Positions 6,588-12,703 of a stretch of DNA of 12,703 bases are shown here, one piece after another (positions within the stretch are counted from its first letter, which is position 1; every line of letters starts with the position of its first letter). The notes under the pieces were generated by a model, which was not told the origin of the DNA, searched no databases, and saw only the letters and a program-made list of their open reading frames with translations. Location of the stretch: contig JAHDYN010000018.1 in the NCBI GenBank assembly GCA_023383735.1, positions 1-12,703 on the forward strand, written 5' to 3'. This stretch comes from Gammaproteobacteria bacterium. Lineage in GTDB: Bacteria > Pseudomonadota > Gammaproteobacteria > Steroidobacterales > GCA-2729495. The position numbers were made by a program, and so were the translations under genes.

Positions 6588-7674
6588 ATCGCTGTACGCC
6601 ATCCGCTCCGCGAATGCGCCGCAACTGACCGGCCCGCCACAGCATGTGCAGATGGGCGATCGATTCGCCCATCGCAAAGGTCGTCTGGTGCAGGTCCAGC
6701 CGGCGCCTGAACAGTACGGCAAGCAGGTCGGCGGCAGAGCAGGGGCGTTCTCCGCAGGCCTTCAGGGTCTCGGCCAGCCGCGCATCGTGATGTGCCTGCA
6801 GCTGATCGACGCGGGTCTGCAGGCCGAAAAAGGGTTTGCCGTGCGAAGGCAGTACCAGCGTGTCGGCAGGCAGTCCGGCCAGTTTCCGGATCGAGGCGAG
6901 GTACATCGGCAGCGGATTTGCCTCCGGCTCGCTGTCGAACACGCTGACATTGGTCGATATGCGTGGCAACAGCATGTCGCCGGAGATCAGGACCGGGGAT
7001 CCTGCGCTGTCCTCCTGTGCCCGACCCGAAGCAGATGACGCTTCCCGGTACAAGGACATGTGTTCCGGCGCGTGTCCGTAGCCGACGATGCAGCGCCAGG
7101 CCTGCCCGCCGATCTGCAGTTGCATGCCGTCGAACAGGCGGCAGAACTGCGCAGGCACGGCGGGCACCATGGTGGGGTAGTAGCGGCCGCGTGCGCGGAT
7201 CTGGTCCAGCGATTCCGGGTCGACGAGTCCGTGACTGGCAAAGAAGTCGGCCGCGCTGTTGCCGCCGACACCGGTGGTCGACTGGCTGGCGATCCGCGCC
7301 GCATTCCAGTCTGTTGCGCTGATCGACAAACGGCAGTTCCAGTGTTCCGTCAGCCAGTGGGCAAGACCGATGTGGTCGGGGTGCATGTGCGTGACGATCA
7401 CGCGCAGCACCGGCAGGTCCTGCAATTCGTTGGCGAATATCCGCGTCCATGCAGCGCGGGTGTCGTCGCTGGTGATGCCGCAGTCGACGATGGTCCAGCC
7501 CTCGCGTCCTTCCTCATCCCGGTCGCGCAGCAGCCACAGATTGATGTGGTCGAGTGCAAAGGGCAGGGGCATGCGCAGCCAGCGGATGCCCAGCGCAACA
7601 TCCAGCGCCGTGCCGCGTGCGGGCAAGTCCTTGCCGAGTGGATAGCGCAGGTGCTTCTCGTCGGCGTGGGTCAT
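6574..7674 (-). CDS. Metallo-beta-lactamase-fold hydrolase
   Basis: This 366-residue protein has the two-metal motifs of the superfamily: THMHPDH (H96, H98, D100, H101), GYGHAPEHM (H201), ISGD (D233) and LPSHGKPF (H278). The order and spacing match glyoxalase II-like hydrolases that cleave thioesters or lactones. A C-terminal extension of about 80 residues (helical, with DLHQTTFAMGESIAHLHML) fits the winged-helix-like domain often attached to this subgroup. There is no signal peptide, so it should be cytosolic. The start at 7674 has only a weak GAGA-like site; an out-of-frame ATG sits at 7678. It lies 76 bases downstream of the Lrp-type regulator on the same strand and could be transcribed with it. 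Its 3' end overlaps the AhpD-like gene convergently. The substrate is unknown. Confidence 0.9.
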   Translation of the reverse strand: MTHADEKHLRYPLGKDLPARGTALDVALGIRWLRMPLPFALDHINLWLLRDRDEEGREGWTIVDCGITSDDTRAAWTRIFANELQDLPVLRVIVTHMHPDHIGLAHWLTEHWNCRLSISATDWNAARIASQSTTGVGGNSAADFFASHGLVDPESLDQIRARGRYYPTMVPAVPAQFCRLFDGMQLQIGGQAWRCIVGYGHAPEHMSLYREASSASGRAQEDSAGSPVLISGDMLLPRISTNVSVFDSEPEANPLPMYLASIRKLAGLPADTLVLPSHGKPFFGLQTRVDQLQAHHDARLAETLKACGERPCSAADLLAVLFRRRLDLHQTTFAMGESIAHLHMLWRAGQLRRIRGADGVQRFTAA

Positions 7675-7750
7675 TCATTGAGTCTCTGTGCGGGAGGCAG
7701 GAGCGGACGCTACCCTGTTCTCCAGGCAAAAGGCCAGCGGCTCCGCTTCT

Positions 7751-8233
7751 TCACTCCAGATAGCCGAGCGGTAGCGCCGTGGTATCGATCACCCAGCGCA
7801 TCACGAAGCTTGAGTGCACGCCCGATACGCCGGGGATGCGCGTGATCTTCTTCAGCAGGAAGTCCTGGTAGGTGTCCATGTCGGGCACCACCACGATCAG
7901 CAGGTAGTCGGCATCCTGGCCGGTGACCAGCAGGCAGGACAATACCTCGGGAAACTGCTTCACGGTGCTCTCGAATTTCTCGAAGCGCTCCGGCGTGTGG
8001 CGGTCCATCGAGATCTGGATCAGCGCGGTGAGCGAGAGGCCGAGCTTCTTGCGATCCAGCAGGGTCACGCGCTTGCTGATCACGCCGCTTTCCTCCAGTG
8101 CCTTGACCCGGCGCAGGCACGGTGACGGGGACAGGCCCACGCGCTCGGCGAGCGCCTGGTTGCTGAGGCCGCCATCCCGTTGCAGTTCGGCAAGGATGCG
8201 GCGGTCGATGCGGTCGAGTCGGACGGCATTCAT
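7751..8233 (-). CDS. Lrp/AsnC-family transcriptional regulator
   Basis: The 160-residue protein has an N-terminal winged helix-turn-helix (about 5-60: DRIDRRILAEL, NQALAERVGLSPSPCLRRVKALEESGVI) and a C-terminal RAM ligand-binding/oligomerisation domain (about 68-150), with the LLVTGQDADYLLIVVVPDMD core and a final FVMRWV strand. Family members form octamers or dimers, sense amino acids and bind palindromic DNA. Being divergent from leuA, it probably controls leuA and itself in response to leucine or a related amino acid, although the ligand cannot be read from the sequence. It may also drive the downstream hydrolase gene. Length and architecture are normal for the family. Confidence 0.95.
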   Translation of the reverse strand: MNAVRLDRIDRRILAELQRDGGLSNQALAERVGLSPSPCLRRVKALEESGVISKRVTLLDRKKLGLSLTALIQISMDRHTPERFEKFESTVKQFPEVLSCLLVTGQDADYLLIVVVPDMDTYQDFLLKKITRIPGVSGVHSSFVMRWVIDTTALPLGYLE

Positions 8234-8242
8234 GGTATGACG

Positions 8243-8267
8243 TGCTCATAATAAGTTATACAGAGCA
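8243..8267. promoter_or_regulatory. Interrupted palindrome, probable Lrp-type operator between the regulator gene and leuA
   Basis: TGCTC-ATA-ATAA-G-TTAT-ACA-GAGCA is symmetric at 18 of 24 paired positions around base 8255: two outer 5-bp arms and an AT-rich core. This is the shape of Lrp/AsnC sites (palindromic with an A/T centre). It starts ten bases upstream of the regulator start codon. A TAATAT (8269-8274) just to its right is a possible leuA -10 box, and TATAAC read on the minus strand (8255-8260) a possible regulator -10 box inside the palindrome. Neither has a good -35 box. Confidence 0.5.
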
Positions 8268-8367
8268 ATAATATGCCACAAAGGCACCATGTACTGGCAA
8301 CAACGCAAGCCAATTGCCTGCAGACCCCCATAAAATGGTCGCAATTTCCATGAGCGGAGCAGCGAAC

Positions 8368-10023
8368 ATGAGTTACGACCACCGCAAGTACAGCGCTTTC
8401 AGGCCCGTGACGGGGTGGCAGCGCCAATGGCCGGACCGGGTCATCGGGCGCGCACCCGACTGGTGTGCGGTGGATCTGCGCGATGGCAATCAGGCGCTGG
8501 TCAACCCCATGACGGTGGAGCAGAAGACGCAGTTGTTCAGGCTGCTGGTCGATATCGGCTGCAAGGAGATCGAGGTGGGCTTTCCGGCGGCCTCGCAACC
8601 GGATTTCGATTTCGTGCGCCGGATCATCGAGGCAGACCTGGTGCCGGACGACGTGCGCGTCCAGGTGCTCACGCAGGCGCGGGAAGACCTGATCGCGCGC
8701 AGCTTCGAGTCGCTGAAAGGCGCGAAGAAGGCCAGCATCCATCTCTACAACTCCACCTCCACGGTGCAGCGCGAGCGCGTGTTCGGCATGGATCGCGAGG
8801 CGATCAAGGGCATCGCCGTGCAGGGCGCCACGTGGATCAGGGACATGGCGGCACAGCACCCGGCAACGGCGTGGGAGTTCCAGTACTCGCCCGAGAGCTT
8901 TACCGGCACCGAGCTGGAGTACTGCGCAGAAGTGGTCAATGCCGTGGTTGCCGTGTGGCAGCCGCAAGCGGGACAGAGGGTGGTGATCAATCTCCCGGCG
9001 ACGGTGGAAGCGAGCACACCCAATGTCTATGCCGACATGATCGAGTGGATGTGCGCGCACATCGATCACCGGGACCGGCTGCGCGTGAGCTTGCACACAC
9101 ACAACGACCGCGGTTGCGGTGTTGCGGCCGCCGAACTCGGCGTGATGGCTGGTGCCGATCGTGTCGAGGGGACCTTGCTGGGCAACGGCGAACGCACCGG
9201 CAACATGTGCCTGGTGACGATGGCCATGAATCTCTATTCGCAGGGTGTGGATCCGAAGCTGGATCTCTCGGACATGCGTCGCATCGTGCGTACGGTCGAA
9301 CAGTGCACGGGGATCAGCACCCATCCGCGGCATGCCTACGCCGGTGAACTCGTCTATACGGCTTTCAGCGGCAGTCACCAGGATGCAATCCGCAAGTCGC
9401 TTGCCCGGCAGCAGCCTGACGAGCCCTGGCAGGTTGCCTACCTGCCGATCGATCCGGGCGATGTCGGCCGCAGCTATGAGGAGGTCGTGCGCATCAACAG
9501 CCAGTCCGGCAAGGGCGGCGTGCTGTATGTGTTCGAGCGCGAGTTCGGCGTGACCCTGCCGCGCTGGCTGCAGATCGAGCTGTCGCGCGTGGTGCAGCGG
9601 CATGCGGAGCAGACCGGCGGGGAAGTCGCCGCCGGCGTCATCCGCGAACTCTTCGACCAGGCGTTTGTTGCCGTACCGGAGGGCTGGCGACTGGGCAACT
9701 TCGATATCCGTCGCGACGGCAGCCGCGTGCGCGTGGAAGCCAGCATCGGTGGCAGGGATGTCGCCGGCGAGGGCAACGGTGCGGTGGAGGCGCTGATGGA
9801 TGGGCTTCGGCACGTGCATGGCGTCAGTGGCTCGGTCGAGGCCTTCGACGAATACGCCCTGGGCACCGGGACTGCGGCAAGCGCAATGGCCTGCGTCAAG
9901 CTGCAGATCGGCACGGAAATCAGCGCGGGCGTGGCCCTTGCCGAAGACACGACCACGGCGACCTTGCAGGCGGTGCTGAGCGCCTTTGGCCGGCAGAGGG
10001 CGGCAGTCATGATGGCGGCCTGA
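8368..10023 (+). CDS. leuA: 2-isopropylmalate synthase
   Basis: This enzyme condenses acetyl-CoA with 2-oxoisovalerate, the first committed step of leucine synthesis. The 551 residues match the long-form LeuA of Pseudomonas type. The TIM-barrel catalytic domain has DLRDGNQAL (R38, D39), the metal motif SLHTHNDRG (H243, H245) and GNGERTGN at 272-279. A linker with AFSGSHQDAIRK and NSQSGKGG follows, then a C-terminal regulatory domain (about 420-551) that normally binds leucine for feedback inhibition. The ATG at 8368 has GGAG eight bases upstream and gives the usual family N-terminus; an ATG at 8350 and a TTG at 8314 are in frame but have no binding site. It is divergent from the Lrp-type regulator. 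No leucine-rich leader peptide is seen, so control is probably by the regulator and by enzyme inhibition. Confidence 0.97.
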   Translation: MSYDHRKYSAFRPVTGWQRQWPDRVIGRAPDWCAVDLRDGNQALVNPMTVEQKTQLFRLLVDIGCKEIEVGFPAASQPDFDFVRRIIEADLVPDDVRVQVLTQAREDLIARSFESLKGAKKASIHLYNSTSTVQRERVFGMDREAIKGIAVQGATWIRDMAAQHPATAWEFQYSPESFTGTELEYCAEVVNAVVAVWQPQAGQRVVINLPATVEASTPNVYADMIEWMCAHIDHRDRLRVSLHTHNDRGCGVAAAELGVMAGADRVEGTLLGNGERTGNMCLVTMAMNLYSQGVDPKLDLSDMRRIVRTVEQCTGISTHPRHAYAGELVYTAFSGSHQDAIRKSLARQQPDEPWQVAYLPIDPGDVGRSYEEVVRINSQSGKGGVLYVFEREFGVTLPRWLQIELSRVVQRHAEQTGGEVAAGVIRELFDQAFVAVPEGWRLGNFDIRRDGSRVRVEASIGGRDVAGEGNGAVEALMDGLRHVHGVSGSVEAFDEYALGTGTAASAMACVKLQIGTEISAGVALAEDTTTATLQAVLSAFGRQRAAVMMAA

Positions 10024-10062
10024 GCCCGGATGTCCCGCCTGCGGCAGCGGAGCCGGAAAAGA

Positions 10063-10088
10063 ATGAAGCCCCCGGGTGGGGGCTTCAT
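10063..10088. terminator. Strong hairpin terminator shared by convergent genes
   Basis: A perfect 11-bp stem, ATGAAGCCCCC (10063-10073) with GGGGGCTTCAT (10078-10088), closes a 4-base loop. It lies between the ends of leuA and the convergent PEP-CTERM gene. On the minus strand it is followed by TCTTTTCC, a modest U tract, so it suits the PEP-CTERM transcript better; on the plus strand there is no U tract. Confidence 0.75.
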
Positions 10089-10117
10089 GGCCGTCATGGT
10101 TTGAAGGATTTAAGCGA

Positions 10118-10774
10118 TCAGACGGAAGCAGCACGGCGCCGGGCAACGCCCAGCAGGCCGAGCGCGCTGCCGAACAGCCACACCGCGGCCGGTACCGGCA
10201 CTACGCTGTAGTTGAAGTTCATCTGCAGCCAGTCCGGATCATTGACAGGTGTGGCGTCGCGATTCATGCGGGCGCGCAGTACGAGATTGTTGCCCGTCAC
10301 CAGCGCAGAGAACTGATGAGTGAGCGCCGGTGACACGCCGTCCGCCATCAGCCCGTTGTACCAGTTACCCGTCCACCCGCGCTGATCCGCAGCGTTGCAC
10401 CACTGGGTGCCCCCGCTGTTGATGACGCAGCTCTCGCCCGCACCTTTGATCAGGGTAGTTGCCGCACCGAGAGTGGTTGTACCGGAGTACGTGTGGGTGA
10501 AGTTCGCGCTAAAACCGTTCAGGGTGTAGGTGAGCGAATCGACGGTGATATTGCCGAGATCGTCATCCGTGGCCAGACTGATGCCGCAGCCGCTGCAGAC
10601 CGAAGCCGCGAGCAGGCCAGGAGCGCCAAGTGTGTATGTGATAGCACCACCCCCAGAGCTGCTCGTGTTAAAGGTTATCGACTGAAGCTGATAGACGGTC
10701 GCGCCATGGGCGATACCGGTCAGTCCGAGCAAGGCGATAGGGGCCAAGTGCCGCCCGTATCTGATCATTGTCAT
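10118..10774 (-). CDS. VPxPA/PEP-CTERM sorting-domain surface protein
   Basis: The 218-residue protein has a signal peptide (MTMIRYGRHL, hydrophobic core, cleavage near AHGA) and a C-terminal sorting signal: VPVPAAVWLF from residue 192, a hydrophobic helix GSALGLLGV and the basic end ARRRAASV. This is the VPLPA variant of PEP-CTERM, recognised by an exosortase and linked to surface or exopolysaccharide-associated proteins. The middle is a Ser/Thr/Gly-rich beta-type domain with four cysteines and no recognised enzyme motif. The frame allows a start at 10822, but that is only about nine bases from the predicted transcription start and would put 16 polar residues before the signal peptide, so 10774 is preferred. 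It appears monocistronic. The sorting machinery is not in the window. Confidence 0.88.
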   Translation of the reverse strand: MTMIRYGRHLAPIALLGLTGIAHGATVYQLQSITFNTSSSGGGAITYTLGAPGLLAASVCSGCGISLATDDDLGNITVDSLTYTLNGFSANFTHTYSGTTTLGAATTLIKGAGESCVINSGGTQWCNAADQRGWTGNWYNGLMADGVSPALTHQFSALVTGNNLVLRARMNRDATPVNDPDWLQMNFNYSVVPVPAAVWLFGSALGLLGVARRRAASV

Positions 10775-10837
10775 TTTCAAAGCCCCCGGAACGTAATTTG
10801 TGATTGTTTGTGAGTCATTCATCAGGCGTGGAAAGTC

Positions 10838-10865
10838 CCTATATAAATGACGGTTTCAAGTTCAA
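10838..10865 (-). promoter_or_regulatory. Candidate sigma-70 promoter of the PEP-CTERM gene
   Basis: On the minus strand, TTGAAC (10865-10860) and TATAGG (10843-10838) are separated by 16 bases, which puts the transcription start near 10831 and a leader of about 57 bases before the ATG at 10774. The -35 box overlaps the inverted repeat GTTCA-AAA-TGAAC (10860-10872), a possible regulator site. Confidence 0.45.
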
Positions 10866-10940
10866 AATGAACGGGTTGTTTCGTTAACGCAAGTTAATAA
10901 TCACGCCCTTTAACCTAATGCAGGAAACAGCTCGCATTCA

Positions 10941-10968
10941 GTCAACACTGCGTCAACAACCAGTCAAT
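10941..10968 (+). promoter_or_regulatory. Three GTCAAY direct repeats at 11-bp spacing
   Basis: GTCAAC at 10941 and 10952 and GTCAAT at 10963 repeat exactly every 11 bases, about one helical turn, placing them on the same face of the DNA. The array ends 23 bases before the glutathione S-transferase-like start codon. It could be a regulator array for that gene; no clear -10 box follows it. Confidence 0.4.
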
Positions 10969-10991
10969 ACGTGCAATCCCGGGGAGCTGCA

Positions 10992-11621
10992 ATGCGTCTT
11001 TTTGATTTCAACCGCGCGCCAAATCCGCGGCGCGTGCGCATATTCATCGCCGAGAAGGGGCTCGATATACCCCGGGTCAGCGTGAACCTGTACCAGAAGG
11101 AGCAGTTGTCTCCGGAGTTCCTCGCCATCAACCCGGGTGGAACGGTGCCGGTGCTCGAACTCGACGATGGCACCTGCCTCAGCGAGAGCCTTGCCATCTG
11201 CCACTACCTGGAAGCCACGCATCCCGAGCCGGCACTGTTCGGTGCCACACCGCGCCAGCAGGCACTGACGCTGATGTGGACCGGCATCGTGGATAACGAG
11301 GGCTTTCTGGCGGTTGCCGAGGTGTTGCGCAACCTGTCGCCGGGATTCCGCGATCACGCCGTACCCGGCGCGCTGGCCTGCGCACAGATCCCGGCGCTCG
11401 TCGAGCGCGGGCGTCGGCGCAGTGAACGGTTCTTCGATCGCGTCGAGCAGCAACTGCGGCATCAGTCCTGGCTGGCGGGCGAGCACTATTCCTTTGCCGA
11501 TATCAGCCTGCTGGTGACAACGGATTTTGCCGGCTGGGTCGATATCGATCCGGTAAGCTCCAGGCCGTCGCTCAGGCGCTGGTATGAGCGCGTGGCATCG
11601 CGGCCTGCCGCGCGGGCCTGA
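10992..11621 (+). CDS. Glutathione S-transferase-like protein
   Basis: The 209-residue protein has an N-terminal thioredoxin-like domain (1-80) with RAPNPRRVRIF at the active-site end of the first helix, the cis-proline motif INPGGTVPVL (P53) and the glutathione-binding pair E65-S66 (LSESLAI). A helical C-terminal domain follows, with the conserved LAGEHYSFADISLL N-cap segment. Members conjugate glutathione to electrophiles or act as isomerases or dehalogenases. The position of the catalytic Ser/Cys is not obvious: the segment normally carrying it reads NRAPNP, so N7, or no side chain at all, may take the role. The ATG at 10992 has GGGGAG five bases upstream; a GTG at 10971 is in frame but poorly placed. 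It has no evident functional link to the neighbouring amino-acid genes. Confidence 0.92.
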   Translation: MRLFDFNRAPNPRRVRIFIAEKGLDIPRVSVNLYQKEQLSPEFLAINPGGTVPVLELDDGTCLSESLAICHYLEATHPEPALFGATPRQQALTLMWTGIVDNEGFLAVAEVLRNLSPGFRDHAVPGALACAQIPALVERGRRRSERFFDRVEQQLRHQSWLAGEHYSFADISLLVTTDFAGWVDIDPVSSRPSLRRWYERVASRPAARA

Positions 11622-11639
11622 GGCCTGTGCAGCACAGCC

Positions 11640-11657
11640 GCCCGGTCAGCGCCGGGC
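11640..11657. terminator. Weak GC hairpin between convergent genes
   Basis: GCCCGG (11640-11645) pairs with CCGGGC (11652-11657) around a 6-base loop, in the 49-base gap between the ends of the transferase-like gene and ilvY. There is no U tract on either strand, so termination here is uncertain. A CTGTGC-A-GCACAG palindrome lies just before it. Confidence 0.3.
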
Positions 11658-11670
11658 CGTCTGCCGCCAC

Positions 11671-12528
11671 TTAGCGGAGCTGCGCCCAGAATGCATTGAC
11701 CACCGGGTTTTTCAGTTTCCTTTTCAGCGCAAACAGTCCGACCTCATAGGCTTTCAGTTTTGGTTGAACGTTGAGGACGCGGATGTTGTCCGCCAGCGGG
11801 CTGTTGTCGAGCACGATGCGTGGCACCACGCCGACACCGAAGCCGAGGCTGACCATGCTGACGATCGCCTCGTTGCCGGCCACCTGGGCGTAGATCGAGG
11901 GCTGCACGCCGCGCGCGCGGAACCAGGCATCGACCCGGCTTCTGGCCAGACCGCTCTCGGACAGGATCATCGGTGTTGCGGCCCAGTTTCTGCCGTCGGG
12001 CTGCGGATGAACCTTGCCGGCGATGAACACCAGCGGCGAGGTGGCGATCGGCCGGAAAGCGAGGCCATTCGGCAGGATTTCCGGGCGGGCGCCGATCGCG
12101 ATGTCTTCTTCGCCGGCCAGTACCCGCGCGATGGCCAGCTCGGGATCACCGGTATGCAGCTTGATCTCGATGTGCGGATGGTCGTGGCGAAACGCGCTGA
12201 GGATCTCGAACAGGAAGCTGTAGCTGGCCGTGACCGAACAGTACATGCTCACTTCGCCATGCAGCTCGTCGGCCTCGGTCATCAGCGTGTTGCGGATCTG
12301 CTCCCACTGCGCGAGGGCCTCGCGCGCATAGGGCAGGAACAACCTGCCTTCGTGAGTCAGGGCGACGCTGCGGTTGTCCCGGCTGAAGAGCGCAACGCCG
12401 ACTTCCGCTTCCAGTTGCCGGATGCTGCGGCTCAACGCGGAGGGGCTGACATGGCTCGCTTCGCTGGCCTTGCCAAAATGCAGCGCGTCGGCGAGATGGA
12501 GGAATTGACGAAGCAGCCGGCTGTCCAT
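11671..12528 (-). CDS. ilvY: LysR-type activator IlvY
   Basis: The 285-residue LysR-family regulator has an N-terminal helix-turn-helix (about 18-40: HFGKASEASHVSPSALSRSI) and a periplasmic-binding-like effector domain from about 90. Segments such as FLHLADALHFG, HVSPSALSR, LFSRDNRSVALTHEG, CSVTASYS, IEIKLHTGDP and AIVSMVSLGFGVGVVP follow E. coli IlvY closely. Divergence from ilvC confirms the identity. In E. coli, IlvY activates ilvC when acetolactate or acetohydroxybutyrate is present and represses its own gene. The start at 12528 matches the family N-terminus (MDxRxLxxFLHLA); an ATG at 12546 would put the coding region inside the operator. Ribosome binding is weak at both. Confidence 0.93.
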   Translation of the reverse strand: MDSRLLRQFLHLADALHFGKASEASHVSPSALSRSIRQLEAEVGVALFSRDNRSVALTHEGRLFLPYAREALAQWEQIRNTLMTEADELHGEVSMYCSVTASYSFLFEILSAFRHDHPHIEIKLHTGDPELAIARVLAGEEDIAIGARPEILPNGLAFRPIATSPLVFIAGKVHPQPDGRNWAATPMILSESGLARSRVDAWFRARGVQPSIYAQVAGNEAIVSMVSLGFGVGVVPRIVLDNSPLADNIRVLNVQPKLKAYEVGLFALKRKLKNPVVNAFWAQLR

Positions 12529-12534
12529 GCCCGG

Positions 12535-12561
12535 ACAGTATTGCATATACCGGGATACTGT
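12535..12561. promoter_or_regulatory. IlvY operator candidate
   Basis: ACAGTAT (12535-12541) and ATACTGT (12555-12561) form a perfect 7-bp inverted repeat with 13 bases between. Extra half-sites ATAC (12547-12550) and GTAT (12560-12563) overlap it, and ATACTGTAT (12555-12563) is itself a palindrome. The centre, 12548, is about 65 bases before the predicted ilvC start point and 20 bases before the ilvY start codon. This is the usual place for the recognition site of a LysR activator that also represses itself. Confidence 0.55.
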
Positions 12562-12577
12562 ATTGTGTTTATTTCAT

Positions 12578-12606
12578 TTTACGCAACGAGGCGGGCTGCA
12601 TATAGT
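12578..12606 (+). promoter_or_regulatory. ilvC promoter
   Basis: TTTACG (12578-12583) and TATAGT (12601-12606) are separated by 17 bases: a 4/6 -35 and a 5/6 -10 match. The weak -35 fits an activator-dependent promoter. The start point should be near 12613, giving a leader of about 45 bases. Confidence 0.55.
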
Positions 12607-12656
12607 GGAGGCTGCAGTTCGGGCAGCGGCCGGAACACTACAACAGGTGTGCAGAC

Positions 12657-12703
12657 ATGAAGGTTTACTACGACAAGGATTGCAAGCTCTCCCTGATCAA
12701 GGG
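12657..12703 (+). CDS. ilvC: Ketol-acid reductoisomerase, N-terminus only
   Basis: Only 15 codons plus two bases are present, reading MKVYYDKDCKLSLIK, the typical start of bacterial IlvC. That enzyme converts acetolactate or acetohydroxybutyrate to the dihydroxy acid in valine, leucine and isoleucine synthesis, using NADPH and magnesium. AGGTG lies seven bases before the ATG. The divergent ilvY and the operator between them support the identification. The gene runs off the right edge of the window, so the catalytic domain cannot be checked. Confidence 0.88.
   Translation, partial: MKVYYDKDCKLSLIK

Noticed and set aside
8234..8367. Leucine attenuator or T-box/riboswitch in the leuA leader
   Set aside because: No run of leucine codons, no terminator with a U tract and no T-box sequence are present in the 134-base region.
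8230..10146. A 638-codon open frame on the minus strand opposite leuA
   Set aside because: It mirrors the codon structure of a clear LeuA; its translation is His/Arg/Ala-rich with no domain and no ribosome binding site. It is a GC-bias shadow.
11584..12660. A 358-codon plus-strand frame opposite ilvY
   Set aside because: IlvY is strongly supported on the other strand, and this translation has no protein-family pattern.

Overview
The window looks like chromosomal DNA of a GC-rich gammaproteobacterium. The evidence is a long TonB-dependent receptor, a VPxPA/PEP-CTERM protein, a long-form Pseudomonas-like 2-isopropylmalate synthase and a divergent ilvY-ilvC pair. The genus cannot be fixed from the sequence. 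No CRISPR array, rRNA gene or complete tRNA gene is visible.

Left part (1-3557), accessory in character. The first 55 bases resemble the end of an IS21-type insertion sequence. Bases 308-352 are the 3' part of a tRNA-Met(CAT) gene, from the anticodon loop to CCA, without the 5' half. This is what remains at the far end of an element integrated into a tRNA gene. A weaker copy of the same tRNA end (19 of 21 bases) lies at 3537-3557. Between the two copies sits one large gene on the minus strand, a 938-residue TonB-dependent outer-membrane receptor.

Middle part (3610-7674). A small DUF3297-type gene is followed by what may be a catabolic or detoxification group: an exported nitrilase-superfamily protein that appears to lack its catalytic cysteine, a short-chain dehydrogenase, a carboxymuconolactone-decarboxylase/AhpD-like protein, and, convergent with it, a metallo-beta-lactamase-fold hydrolase. 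The nitrilase-like gene is bracketed by three copies of an AT-rich 22-base repeat. Two form a long hairpin just before the gene; the third, inverted, supplies the first or last base(s) of its stop codon and fills most of the gap to the dehydrogenase. The substrate of this group is unknown.

Right part (7751-12703), core branched-chain amino-acid metabolism. An Lrp/AsnC-family regulator is divergent from leuA, with a 25-bp interrupted palindrome between them that is a good operator candidate. leuA ends at a strong hairpin shared with a convergent VPxPA/PEP-CTERM surface protein. A glutathione S-transferase-like gene follows. ilvY and ilvC are then divergent, with an inverted repeat centred about 65 bp before the predicted ilvC transcription start, where LysR-type activators usually bind. 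Only the first 15 codons of ilvC are inside the window.
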